From assembly GCA_023159155.1 (NCBI GenBank), contig JAJNNX010000047.1, positions 310,001-374,000 of the forward strand: a DNA stretch of 64,000 bases, read 5' to 3'. The position numbers and the translations under genes were made by a program. The notes under the pieces were generated by a model that was not told the DNA's origin, ran no database searches, and saw nothing but the letters and a program-made list of their open reading frames with translations. The stretch is from Ustulina deusta. Lineage: Eukaryota; Ascomycota; Sordariomycetes; Xylariales; Xylariaceae. Of this stretch, positions 39,480 through 50,600 are shown piece by piece (position 1 is the stretch's first letter; every line of letters starts with the position of its first letter).

Positions 39480-42400
39480 TCTCTAACCTAAATAGCCCAA
39501 ATATTTATTGTATAATAACTATTAATCTTTTTTACACCTAGTTAATAACTCCGAGCTACTCCTTAGAAGACCTTTTAGCCTACTTTAACCCTTTAACCTA
39601 TTATATAAATAAAACTAAGACCAAAAATCAGATAACTAGAACTTATACGGCCTAAACTAATATTTATCTAAAATATATAATTTTAACCCTATAAAAACTA
39701 GAACCTTAAGCATATATAACTAACTATAAAAACCTAGCATATATTAGAAATAATATATAATTATATGTTAAAAATAAGCTATAAACCAAACTTCTAACTA
39801 ATATATAAATATTTTATAATTTATAACCTCTTTTAAACCCCTATACTACAAGCATACCTTTATATAACACTAAAACTTATATTAAATAGCCTTTTTTTAG
39901 ATTTATTTTTTATAAAAAATATATAAAACAGACCACTTTTGTCCAAAAAGTATACTGTTTTTCTAAAAAAAAAAAAAAAAAAAAAGAACTATATAAGCTA
40001 TTTATATAATTTATTTTATAACAAAGTACGCTTATTTATAAATGCTTATTAATAGTTCAAAATAACAAAAAACTAATACTATGCTATATTCCCGAGCATT
40101 TTAAAAAACTTTGCAAAAAAGTATTATATATACTATATTAAACTAGAAAAAATATAATATAAAATCTATTATATAATAAATAATTATTTTAATAATAATA
40201 TAAACTATAACTAGTACTAGGCTAACTGGACTTTAATTATATTTATATAAATAAATAAAAAAAACCTAAAATTAGCACCGCACAAAGTACTAGAACTTAT
40301 AATTAACAAACTTACAAAAATATAACAAGCACTTAACGCAAGCTACCAAAAAGAAATCTAACTAAGCATAACTATTACACAAGCGTATTAAGAAGTACTT
40401 AAACTAGCTATAGTACTTATATTCTAGAAGCTAATATATAAAGGTTTTTTTTCTAACCTCCGAGCATATATTCGGGTAGCAACAGACAATGTGCCAAAGC
40501 ATTTTATATAAGACAACAATGCTTATTTTATTAATAGGAGGTATAACCAAGGTTATTGTACAAAAAACTACTAACCTAGATTTCCTAAATTATTAAGTAA
40601 GCTAAACATATAATAAGACTACTTAAAAAACCAGAACTTTAAAAGTAACCATACAAACAAAAAATGCTTTATATGCTAAAAAAAAAAATATTAGTCAATA
40701 AAACATACCTCCTAAAAACAGGCTTGTATAAAAAACTAATATTTTAATTCGTACAAAATAATATATAATATTAAACCTATACTTAAAAAGTTTTTAATAT
40801 ATTTAACAGAATATAAAAAGTACCCGGAGTTAAACAAAAACAACAAAAATATAAACAAAGAATTTAAAAGCTAGTTTATCTAATTCCTAATAAATAATAT
40901 ATTTATGCACTATACAACTAGAAAAAATATTTAAAACTATAAAACAAATATCCTATTTAACTAGTTTACTTTAAATAACTAGTATTATATAGAATACCAA
41001 AGCAAACTATAAAATATAAACGCTTCAAACTACTTAATAATAATAAAAATATAACTAAAAACCTATATTAAATTATATCCTTATACAAAAGTTAACTAAA
41101 TACCAAAAACTATACATATTAAGTTCAGCAGTAATAATATAATCTTAGCTATAAGTACTATACAAATAAAAAATACCTTTAGTACAACAATATATTATAT
41201 TTTAAACAGCCCAACACTATTTTTATTTTTTTAAAAAAATACTAATTACCTATAAGCATACTTTAATAATATAAAAAATATTATTATATAAAAAAATAAC
41301 AAAACTATCCTTGTTATATACAAATAAAAATATCTATTTTTTAATATTGGACTATATAAAGCTAGCATATTCTTTACAAAAATAGAACTACAATAGTTTT
41401 ACTACTAATTTAGATACCTTTGTATAAAAAGACTATATAAAATGCTTAGTTATACAGGATATAATATTAACTACTTAATTTTAAAAAAAATCTAAAAGTT
41501 CTGCTATTATTACTAGTTATATAAACAAACATTTTAATGTTTTAAGTTTTTAATTAAAAACAATTACAATTTTAACTATAAAATAATAATTAATACTATA
41601 TAAATAAATAACAAATAAATCTTTTATATAATTAATACTATTATATTATTCCAAGCAATAATATTTTTTAAATTAATATTTATATAAAACGCTTAAAAAA
41701 CGCTATATAAATATTAGATTAATATATACTAAAAACTTTCTAATAATATTATATATAACCTAAATATAAACTTTTTGTTTAAAAAGTTTTAGAACTAAAC
41801 TAAAATTATAAACTTTTAATATTATATAATACTTATTAAAGCATACTAAATAATAAATAAAATCAAAAAAGCATATAGCTTATTCCGCTATATATATAAT
41901 ATATTAAAAACTAAAATTAGTTATTATATAAAAAATAAATCAATTCTATAAATAGTAATTAAAGCTTTAAATAATACTGCTAAGCTAAATAGCTTTATAC
42001 TAACCCTTTTAGTTTTTAAAACATACTTTAAAATTAACCAGAATTTACTTTTTTTGCTTAACATTATATAAAAAACAAAAGCTATAAAAAAAGCTATAAA
42101 AATATTACGTAAAAAAAAAACAAAAGTTAAAATTAACCATACAATTAATTAACGCAACAGACCAGTTTTATATAATATATTATTGCTTTTTTTCTAAAGC
42201 AAAATCCTAGTATAGCAAAAAAAAAAAAGCTAAAACAGACCATATAAAATAAAATTTATTAAAAAGTTAAATATAATTATTAATTTAACAAATAGTTTAA
42301 TATAGTTTAAATAGATTTAAATTAAGCTTTATTATTATACAACCAAAAAAATACCTTTAAATAATTAAAACAAAAAAGCAGAAAATATATAACTTTTTTA

Positions 42401-44200
42401 AAAACCTAATATATAAAAAAAACAAAAATGTCCCTAAAAAGCTATATAATTTTTTATAACTTTTATATAATAAATTAGCTAGCTATTCTTAACTTTTAAA
42501 AAAAAATAGAGCTATGCTTTAGCTGTTAAATTATATAAAAACAGCATAATTAATACACCTAGCGGACTGTTCAAAAAATCGGATGCTATAAAAATTAACA
42601 ACCTTATCGCACAAAGCATATTTTAATTCGTAAAATATAACCTAGCTAAACATAACAATACTTAGATTTTTAAGTCCTAGCTTATATAAAAAATCAAAAA
42701 AAAAATAACTAAGCTATATAAAAAATCTTAATTTGTTATATAAAGCTATAACAATAAAAACAAAAAAATAGTTTTTACTTAATTATTTATAATCTAGCAA
42801 ATAAACTAGCAACTATTTTTTGCACTAGGCCTTTTTTTAATCTGCAATTTTAATACTTTAGGCAAGTTCTAAAATATTATATAGATATATATATAATCAA
42901 AAGACAAGCTAGCTAAAAAAATTATTATATAACTGCTGTCCGAACTAAAATTAAAATATTTTAATAAAATAATTCTTTAAATTATATAACTACTATACGG
43001 ACTTATAAAATTAAAGCTATATTAGTTTAAAATATATTATTAGTACTATTATAAAAAACTAAAAATAATTATTTTTATATATAACTTATATTTTTTGTTT
43101 ATAAAAAATCTATTGTATAATTTTAGTATTACTAGCTTATAAACAGATAATATGTTTAGTTTTGCAATTTTAGGCTTTTTAAAAAAAAAAAAACATAAAT
43201 TTTAATAAGCTAAGTTTTATATAAAACTAAAAAAAGCACTCTAGTAAGACTACTTTATAAAGTTTAATAATAAATAAATTATGCTATTATTTAAAAAAAA
43301 AATTATTTTAACTTAAAAAGGCCAAACAAACTAACTAAACCTAGTTAACTCTTATATAACTAACTTTGCTTAGTAATATATTTTATAACAAGCAAAAAAA
43401 GCATATATTAGTAGTATTTACTAGCTAAAAACAATATATAACCTATATATTATTGTTTAAATAATAAACTTTATACTATATAATATTAAAAATTTAAATA
43501 AAAAGATTTAATAGCAAATAAATAATTATAACTATAACTTAACGTTTATACTACTTAACTTATACTATACAAAACTATTTATTTTTACGGACAAATTATT
43601 TGCAAATAATATAAATATAACTTTTTAGCTTAGATTTATTATTATACTAAATATAAAGCGTTATATAAAAAAAAATTCAAGCTTTAAAATTAAAAATAAT
43701 ATTATATATTAAAACTTAAATAAATATAAATAAGTAACTAGAAGCATACTTATAAATAAATTATATAATATAATTAATAGATTTAATAGTACTATTATTT
43801 TTTATATAATATTTTAAAAAATTATAGCTTTACTAGAATTATTTCTAATTTTAACTATTTTATATTTAGATTTAAAATTATTATATAATTGCTTAGTAAA
43901 ACTAGGTATAATATAAAAAAAGCGGTTAATAATTAATATTATATCTTTTTATAAGTTATATAAAAAAAAAAAAAATTTTAAAATATAATAGATTAATAAA
44001 AAAAATAACCTAGCTAATACGTTTATAAAACAAACGCTAAACTAGGCACTAAAAACTTTTGTTTTAATAAACAAGCTAACCATATAAATTAAAATATTTA
44101 TTAAACAAACATAAAAAATTATTATATAAGCATAGTATTTATAAAAAAAAAAAGAGTTAAAATAATAAAAATAACATATAATATATTAACTCTAAATAAA
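39480..44200 (+). pseudogene. Copia polyprotein relic (Gag-PR-IN-RT)
   Basis: No frame is open, but plus-strand translation across stops shows ordered Copia domains. At 40665-40706 CFIC followed nine residues later by H is a Gag zinc-knuckle trace. About 41105-41260 resembles the retropepsin region, with HIKF and ISAISTIQI. About 41360-41500 reads like the integrase zinc-binding domain with His codons now Tyr (FFTKIELQ, KRLYKML). At about 42770-42812 ACT-TAA-TTA-TTT-ATA-ATC-TAG reverts, by C-to-T change alone, to the T-Q-S-P-T-I-Q stretch seen in fungal Copia reverse transcriptases. About 43090-43160 resembles the segment after the RT active site. The plus strand here is rich in A and C and poor in G, so most mutations fell on G of this strand. 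Domain assignment is from memory of families, without a search. Confidence 0.75.
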
Positions 44201-44318
44201 AACAATACAAACCCTACTCTATTCTTTTCTAAATATTTATTTTTTTATTATATAACTAAAAACCCCCTATAAAACCTTTTTTTTTTAATATATAATAACT
44301 ATATTAAGCACTATATAA

Positions 44319-44522
44319 TTGCCATACGTACGTAGCGCAAGCGTTACGCTAAAATCTAACAATCTAGCAATAGCTATAAAACAAGAAACTACTGCAAGCT
44401 ATACAAACATTTTATATATAAGCAGCAATAGCAGTACTACACAACTAAATAAAAACTACACAAAAGTAACCCTTGTAACAAAAAATTCGTACAATTACAA
44501 ACGTAAGCAGTTCAATCAATAA
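44319..44522 (+). other. Less eroded patch in the 3' part of the Copia interior
   Basis: An open frame of 67 codons rich in S, T and N lies in a stretch (about 44315-44720) with somewhat more C and G than its surroundings. It is inside the Copia element, between the polyprotein relic and the 3' LTR, and matches no protein I know. I regard it as non-coding element sequence that escaped part of the mutation. Confidence 0.3.
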
Positions 44523-45442
44523 TACCTAAATCTAAATATTAATTAAAAGTAAAGCAGTAACTTAAGCTTTATTAGCTTATATACAAAAAACTAACATATT
44601 AGCAATATATACAAATATACCATACAAAACAAGAACAAATATTTATATTAACGCATAACGTAGCAAAAAAGCAATAATTATTCGGATTGTTTGTTAGCAG
44701 TAATATAACATTATATCTGGGCTTTTATCTAATAATAATAAATACACAACTGCTATTACTAAATAGCTAAATAGCGTTTATTATACAAGTATATATATAT
44801 AAGAACGGACTAATATATAAAGCAATAGATTATAAAAACAATAAGGAACAAAGAATAGCAAAAAACTTAAATACTTTTTATATTTGGGCTTTTTTATATA
44901 TAAGCTAATATATATTTGCTTACTTTTATATTCTTTTTATATAAAACAATATATATTTATTTACTACTTCTATATTTTTTTTATATAAAATAATATATAC
45001 TTATTTACTTTTATATTCCTTTTATATAAAAAATGTTTATTAACTCAGCTATATATATACTATACTAAAAGCTTTAACTAATAATTACCTATATAAAATC
45101 TATTAACTAAACAAGCTAGCTAATTATAAACTTTACTAGCGCATAGATCAAAAATACTTGGTTTAGCTTTAACCTAAATAGCTACTAAATAACCTCTAGC
45201 CTATATTTTTAGCCAATTATATAGCTAGAACATTAGCCTTGCAATCTTGCCATTTGTAATTATATTTAAAACAAACAATTAAATAACTTAGCTATTATAT
45301 ATAAAACTAGATTATTAATCTAATTAATATGCTTATTAAATAAAATATTATATATATATTTTAGTTAGTTATATAATATATAATTACTTTTTTTTTTTTT
45401 TTTATATAATAAATAGTTATAATTAAAAAAAACAATAGCTAG

Positions 45443-45728
45443 TATTAGAATAACTAATATTAGTTATAACTATATCGTACACCCGCGTATTATATAAATA
45501 AACAAATATCTTTATATAAAGACTATTAGCTATAAAAACTTTATTTTTTTTTATTGTTTTAGCTCGTACGCTAGCAGAATTCTTTTTTTAAAAAAAATTC
45601 TGTTTCGTACAAAGTATTTTTTTTTTTTCTTTTTTAGTACAAAATTTAAATATAGTACAATACAGTACATTCTATCAACGCACGTTTATTTGCTTTTATA
45701 TACAATATTATACATAGCTCATTTAACA
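45443..45728 (+). repeat. 3' LTR of Copia element
   Basis: The 286-bp LTR starts TATTAGAATAACTAATATTAG, the eroded form of the left terminus, and ends CTCATTTAACA. Its right half is less mutated than that of the left LTR (for example CAACGCACGTTTATTTGC). Confidence 0.88.
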
Positions 45729-45733
45729 ATAGA

Positions 45734-46792
45734 ACTAATTTATTACTATTTAAATAAATAAAAATAATTTATATAATTTAGAATAATTATTATTATTATT
45801 TATATTGTTTATATAGAATATATTTATTATTATTATTGCTTTTGTTAAAGCGTAGCGTTATGTTTTTTTTTTTGTAGTTAAAAAGTTTTAAAAATATATA
45901 GTATATTTATGTTTTTTTATTTTAATATTTAATAGGGTTAAAGTTATTAAGTTATTTATTATATTTATATACTATTATTTTTTTTTAGATTATAAAGTTA
46001 GTTTAATATAAATATAAACTAGAAATATATTTAAAATAACAATAGTATTTATTAGTATTAAAAAGTCTAAAAACGTTATTTTTAAAGGTTTATTTTTTAT
46101 TAAGTTAACTAAAAAGTTTTTTAGAATATTTTTATTATATATATAAAGCACTATTTTTTTTATAACTTATTAATAAACTAATTAAATAATAAATCTTTAA
46201 TAAAGTATTACAAGTTATAATAATTTAATATAAATTTGCTATATATTTATTATGTATGTGCGCTTATGATTATAATGTTATAAAAAAGTAAGTTATATAG
46301 TGGGTCCTTAAACCCTGTAGAACTATTCATTATTTGTGGCCTATATCTTTGGTGTGCAGTTTACTAGTTCATTTCGCACTCTTGGCTTAGTGTGCAAATT
46401 TCACTTTAAAATAAAGCAGCTAAAGTTTTCAACTCGATATAAGTACTTAATCTAGGAGTGAGGAATCTTAGATCCTCTTGGCTACTAGTAGGTTCACTAC
46501 AAATACTCGGTAGTACCATCTCACTGCGGACACGCCCGTCCCAGTCCATCTATGCATGCATCTCGCAGGTACATTGTTAGGTACTTAAGTGGTGGGTACC
46601 GTAGTGTACCTAGTCAGGAGTCCTGCTCAAGCGGCAAAGCTCCCGCCGTGGTGGAACGGGCCGAAAAAGTTCTATACATTCGACTACTTTTAGTTAGTAC
46701 CTAAATCTACTTACTCTATGTAGCTAGACATTCTAGGCATAGTTAAGTGTGAAGGGTGGGGCTGGGGGTGATAGCGAAAGCCTGTAGACATG
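45734..46792. other. Right edge of the AT block and start of a small GC-balanced island
   Basis: It is AT-rich to about 46240, then changes within 100 bp to normal composition. Bases 46232-46341 repeat 33503-33612 and are much less mutated. About 46550-46620 is dense in GGTAC/GTACC words (AGGTACATTGTTAGGTACTT, GGTGGGTACC) that could form hairpins. There is no convincing gene. Confidence 0.5.
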
Positions 46793-47245
46793 GTGGTTGC
46801 TCTCTAGTGTAGTGTAATCCTATACTTTTTTTTTTTATCTATATATATAGTATAGAGTAGGTAGGTTAAGTTAGCTATTAGTTTGCTTTAGGACCTTAAT
46901 ATTTATTATATACGATATATTAACATATATATATATTGGTTGCTTTCTAATATAGTATAATCTTATATTTATTTTTAAGTATTTTTTTTTTATTTAGTAC
47001 GGAGTAAGTACCTAAGTTAGGTAGGCAAGCTATTAGTTTGCTTTAGGACCCTAATATTTATTATGTATAATATACTAATATATATATATATTGGTTGCTT
47101 TTTAATGTAATATAATCTTATATTTATTCTTAAGTACTTTTTTTTCTTTACTTAGTACGGAGTAAGTACCTAGGTTAGGTAGGCAGGCTATCAGCCTGCT
47201 TTAGGAACCCAATATCTACTATGCACGATATACCAACGTACACGC
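46793..47245 (+). repeat. Three-unit tandem repeat of about 150 bp
   Basis: Units start at about 46793, 46936 and 47091 with GGTTGCT(T/C)T. Each contains TATAATCTTATA or a variant, a T run, GTAGGTTA(A/G)G or AGGTTAGGTAGGCA, then TTTGCTTTAGGACC and TTATTATRTA. Period 143 then 155 bp. Unit 3 is the least and unit 2 the most AT-shifted. The array sits on the edge between an AT-rich block and a balanced island. Confidence 0.8.
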
Positions 47246-47270
47246 ATGTTGCTCCGCCTACATGTGCTAG

Positions 47271-47602
47271 ATGGCGGAGAAGCCAATAATCTGCGCCTGT
47301 CATCCCGACGTCTTATGGTGTACCCCACTGTCGCATCGCTTAGCTAGATGGCTACTTACCTATACACGTCATATTACCCTCTGTTCACGCCTATTGTGCG
47401 CCGCCCTCAGAGGCACCATCTGTTGTTGGGTGTACTTTCAGCAGGACGTTTCATCTACCGTCGTAAGCTTACTCGAAATTAAGGTAGGCATACCAATCAA
47501 TGTCGGAATGCAACGCTATAGTCGCCTGACAAGGTGGTCTTGTCCTACGAGTACATTGAGCAGAACCCTGAGCTCTGTATCACCCAAAACTACAAGACAC
47601 CC
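47271..47602 (+). pseudogene. Possible spliced gene fragment, unidentified
   Basis: An open frame starts at 47271. Within it a plausible intron begins at 47482 (GTAGGC) and ends at 47531 (GCCTGACAAG, branch then AG). Splicing joins ...VVSLLEIK in phase to VVLSYEYIEQNPELC..., ending at a TAG at about 47600. The downstream exon has protein-like composition, the upstream part (rich in C, W and R) much less. I recognise no family. It may be the last exons of a gene truncated by the AT-rich block, or chance. Confidence 0.25.
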
Positions 47603-47621
47603 TAGGGGTTTACTTGCATGC

Positions 47622-47638
47622 CTTACCGAAACCAAAAC
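47622..47638 (+). repeat. 17-bp direct repeat, left copy
   Basis: CTTACCGAAACCAAAAC is identical to 53575-53591. The two copies bracket the AT-rich block 47639-53574. Confidence 0.75.
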
Positions 47639-50600
47639 AACTTTCTCTTTTCTACCTTTTTAAGTTCTTAAAAAGGTCCTACTTATTTTTTAGTTAAAAA
47701 GTATTCTATATTTACTTTTGTTTTATTTGAACTTTTTAGGCTTAGCTTAACTTATAATATATATTTTTTTAGTAAGTTATTTACTAAGATATTAAATAAC
47801 AAAGCTATTAAAAGAGCTGCCTATAGCACTTTTTTTTTTAAAACGTTTTATTTTTTAAAATTATACTTAATTTTTGCTTTATTTAAGAACTATAACAAAA
47901 ACTTTTTTATATATAAAAATATTATTTTAGCTACTATGCTAGTTATTAATATTATTTTTATGTTTTTAGCTTTTATAGTACTAGCATATAAAAAATAAGC
48001 CAAAAAAATCTTTAAATTTTTTTTTCCAGTTTTTATTAAATTTATAAAAAAAAACACAACTAATAAACGCCCTACTTTTTTTTTTTTTAATTAATATATT
48101 TTTTTATAAAAAAGTTATAATTATATAAATATATATATATACTAAGCTTATAATATAGCAATTATATATAAATATTATTATTTAGCTAGCTTAAAAGAAT
48201 TATTAAACTTTTTAAAATAGCTTAGTAAGTATTTTTATAAAAAAAACTAATAATAATAGCCTAATAATATATTTATAGTTATATTTTAGGTTTAAGTTAT
48301 ATATATGTTTATATATTTCTGCTTTAAGTAATAACTAAATAAAAAGCTATTTTAGTAATTTTAATTAAATAGCAATAAAAAGCTGCCTTAAGCAAAAACT
48401 TAAAACTACTTATATAAATAATAGCTTTAAAGTTTTTTTATATATTTTAGAAAATTTTAAATTTAAAAGTTTTAATAAAACTAAGTTCTAAATTAAATTA
48501 TATATTTTTATAAAATATAGTCTAACTATTTATTTAGTAGCTATATTTATTATTATTAGCTAGTTTATTTATTATGCTAATAAAAATATAATAGCTAATT
48601 TTTTTAAAGCTAGCTTTAAGCTTGCTAAATAAAGCATTATTCTAAAAATAAATAAAGCTTAGTTTATTTATATTATTTTAGAAATATTTTTTATTTTTAT
48701 TTTTAAAAACTAAACTATTATTAATTTTATAATTAAAAAAGTTGTTATAAAAACTAAACAATAATCTAACTATATTTTTTATTTTTAGTATAATAGTAAT
48801 AACTAAGTTATTTCTTTGTTTAAACCTATTAAATATAATTTTATATTGTTTAGTTTTTGCTTTTTTTAGCTTATTTTTAAAATAATTAATATTAGCTAGT
48901 GCAATAACTATTAAGGTTTTTATAACTTTAGAACTTATACTAAAAAAAGAATATATATTATATATAGCTATATATATATACTTAAGGCATATAATAGCAT
49001 AAAATATTATATTAATTATTATAGCTTATATTTTGCTTTTTTATTTGCTTGTTTTATTAAGCTAGTTATTAAAAAAAAAAAGTAATATATTTTACTAAAG
49101 ATTAGCTATAATATTTTAGAACTTTAGGCAACTATAATTATAAAGCTTATAAAAAAGTAGTAAATATATTTTAAATATATAAAAAAACTTTAATTTTACT
49201 GCCTATTATTTTTTGCTAACTTTTATTTTTAAATAATAATATTGCTAAGTAGGCTATTTTTATTATAGAAATAAATATAGACCTATATATAAAAAATAAA
49301 AATATGTTTAGAATAAAAACTATTAAACTAAATATTCTAAAATATTTTTTTATTTTTAAATTATCTTTTTAGCAAAAAAAATATTTTATATATAAGTATA
49401 CTTTTGCTATATATTTTAATATAAAAAATAAAGGGTCCTTATTTATAGGACCCCTAGCTTTATAATTTATTTTTTGTAGTTTTAAAAGCTTTAGAAATAT
49501 TTTTGTAGCTTTTGCTATATAACTAGCTATTAAAAAATAATAACCTTTTTTTTTATTAGCTTAGCTTAAAAACTAGAGCAATAAAAAAAATAAACTCTAA
49601 TAATAATAAATCTAAATTAGGATTAGATATTTAAGAAATATTTATTTTTGTTTTTATTAAGCAAAAATATATAAAAAGTGTTTAATATTATATAAATAAA
49701 TATTAACTAATTTTTAAAAATATATAATATATTTTTAATAGTTAGTAATAATATTAAAACTAATATTATTTTAGTTTAAAAATCTTAAGTATTTACTAAA
49801 AATAATAAATATATATATAAAAAATACTTTATATATTAATACTATACTTTTAAAAAAAATTAGGTTTTTATTTTCTTTAAAGTAATAATTTATATATATA
49901 AATGCTAGAATATATATATATATATTTTAATAAAATCTATCTATTTATATATTATATATATTTATATTTATAGACTTATTATTTATAATATTTATTACTT
50001 TTTTTATTATCTAACTAAAAACTTTATATTTATTAGCTTTAAAAATTTTCTTATTTTTAAAAATATTTTTATAGCAAGCAACTTTAATATAATATATTAG
50101 ATATAAATACTAAAAATATAAAACAGCTATAATAAAGCCTTTAAACAAAGAATAACAAATTAAGCTATTAATAAAAGCTTTAACTAGTTTATTATAAATA
50201 CTTTTATTTATAAATAAAGCAGGGTTTTTAACCTAGCTATAAGTAATACTTTAGGTTTAGCTTTATAAGTTAATAATAACTTTTATACTTTTTTTAACTA
50301 TTTTATTATTAGAATTATTATATTTTTTTTGAAAAAAAAGACTTAATTTTCTAAATATAATATTTTGTTTAATAACCTTAAACTCTAAAAAAAAGCTATA
50401 AAGTAATAAATTTATACTATTAAGGTTTTATATAAAATAATTAGTATTAAAGCTATAGAAAACTTTTATATTATTATTAACTAGGCGTTCTATAATATTT
50501 ATTATATTATATTAGTTCTAACAAAAAATAGCTAAAAAAAGATTTTTTAGTAAATACTAAAGCTAGCTGCTATATAAAAAAAAATCTTTTAGGAATAAAA

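Larger units (their letters stand above)
38367..45728 (+). mobile_element. Complete RIP-inactivated Ty1/Copia retrotransposon
   Basis: The element is 7362 bp, bounded by LTRs 38367-38653 and 45443-45728. ATAGA lies directly outside both ends (38362-38366 and 45729-45733), an exact 5-bp target duplication. The LTR begins TGTTGGAATAATTGG, a typical Copia terminus, and the right LTR ends in AACA. Plus-strand reading traces appear in Copia order (zinc knuckle, protease, integrase, reverse transcriptase), each with stops explained by C-to-T or G-to-A change. An A-rich tract (AAAAAAAA at about 45425-45432) lies near the right LTR. It is inserted into DNA that is itself AT-rich. It is immobile by itself. 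Confidence 0.9.
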
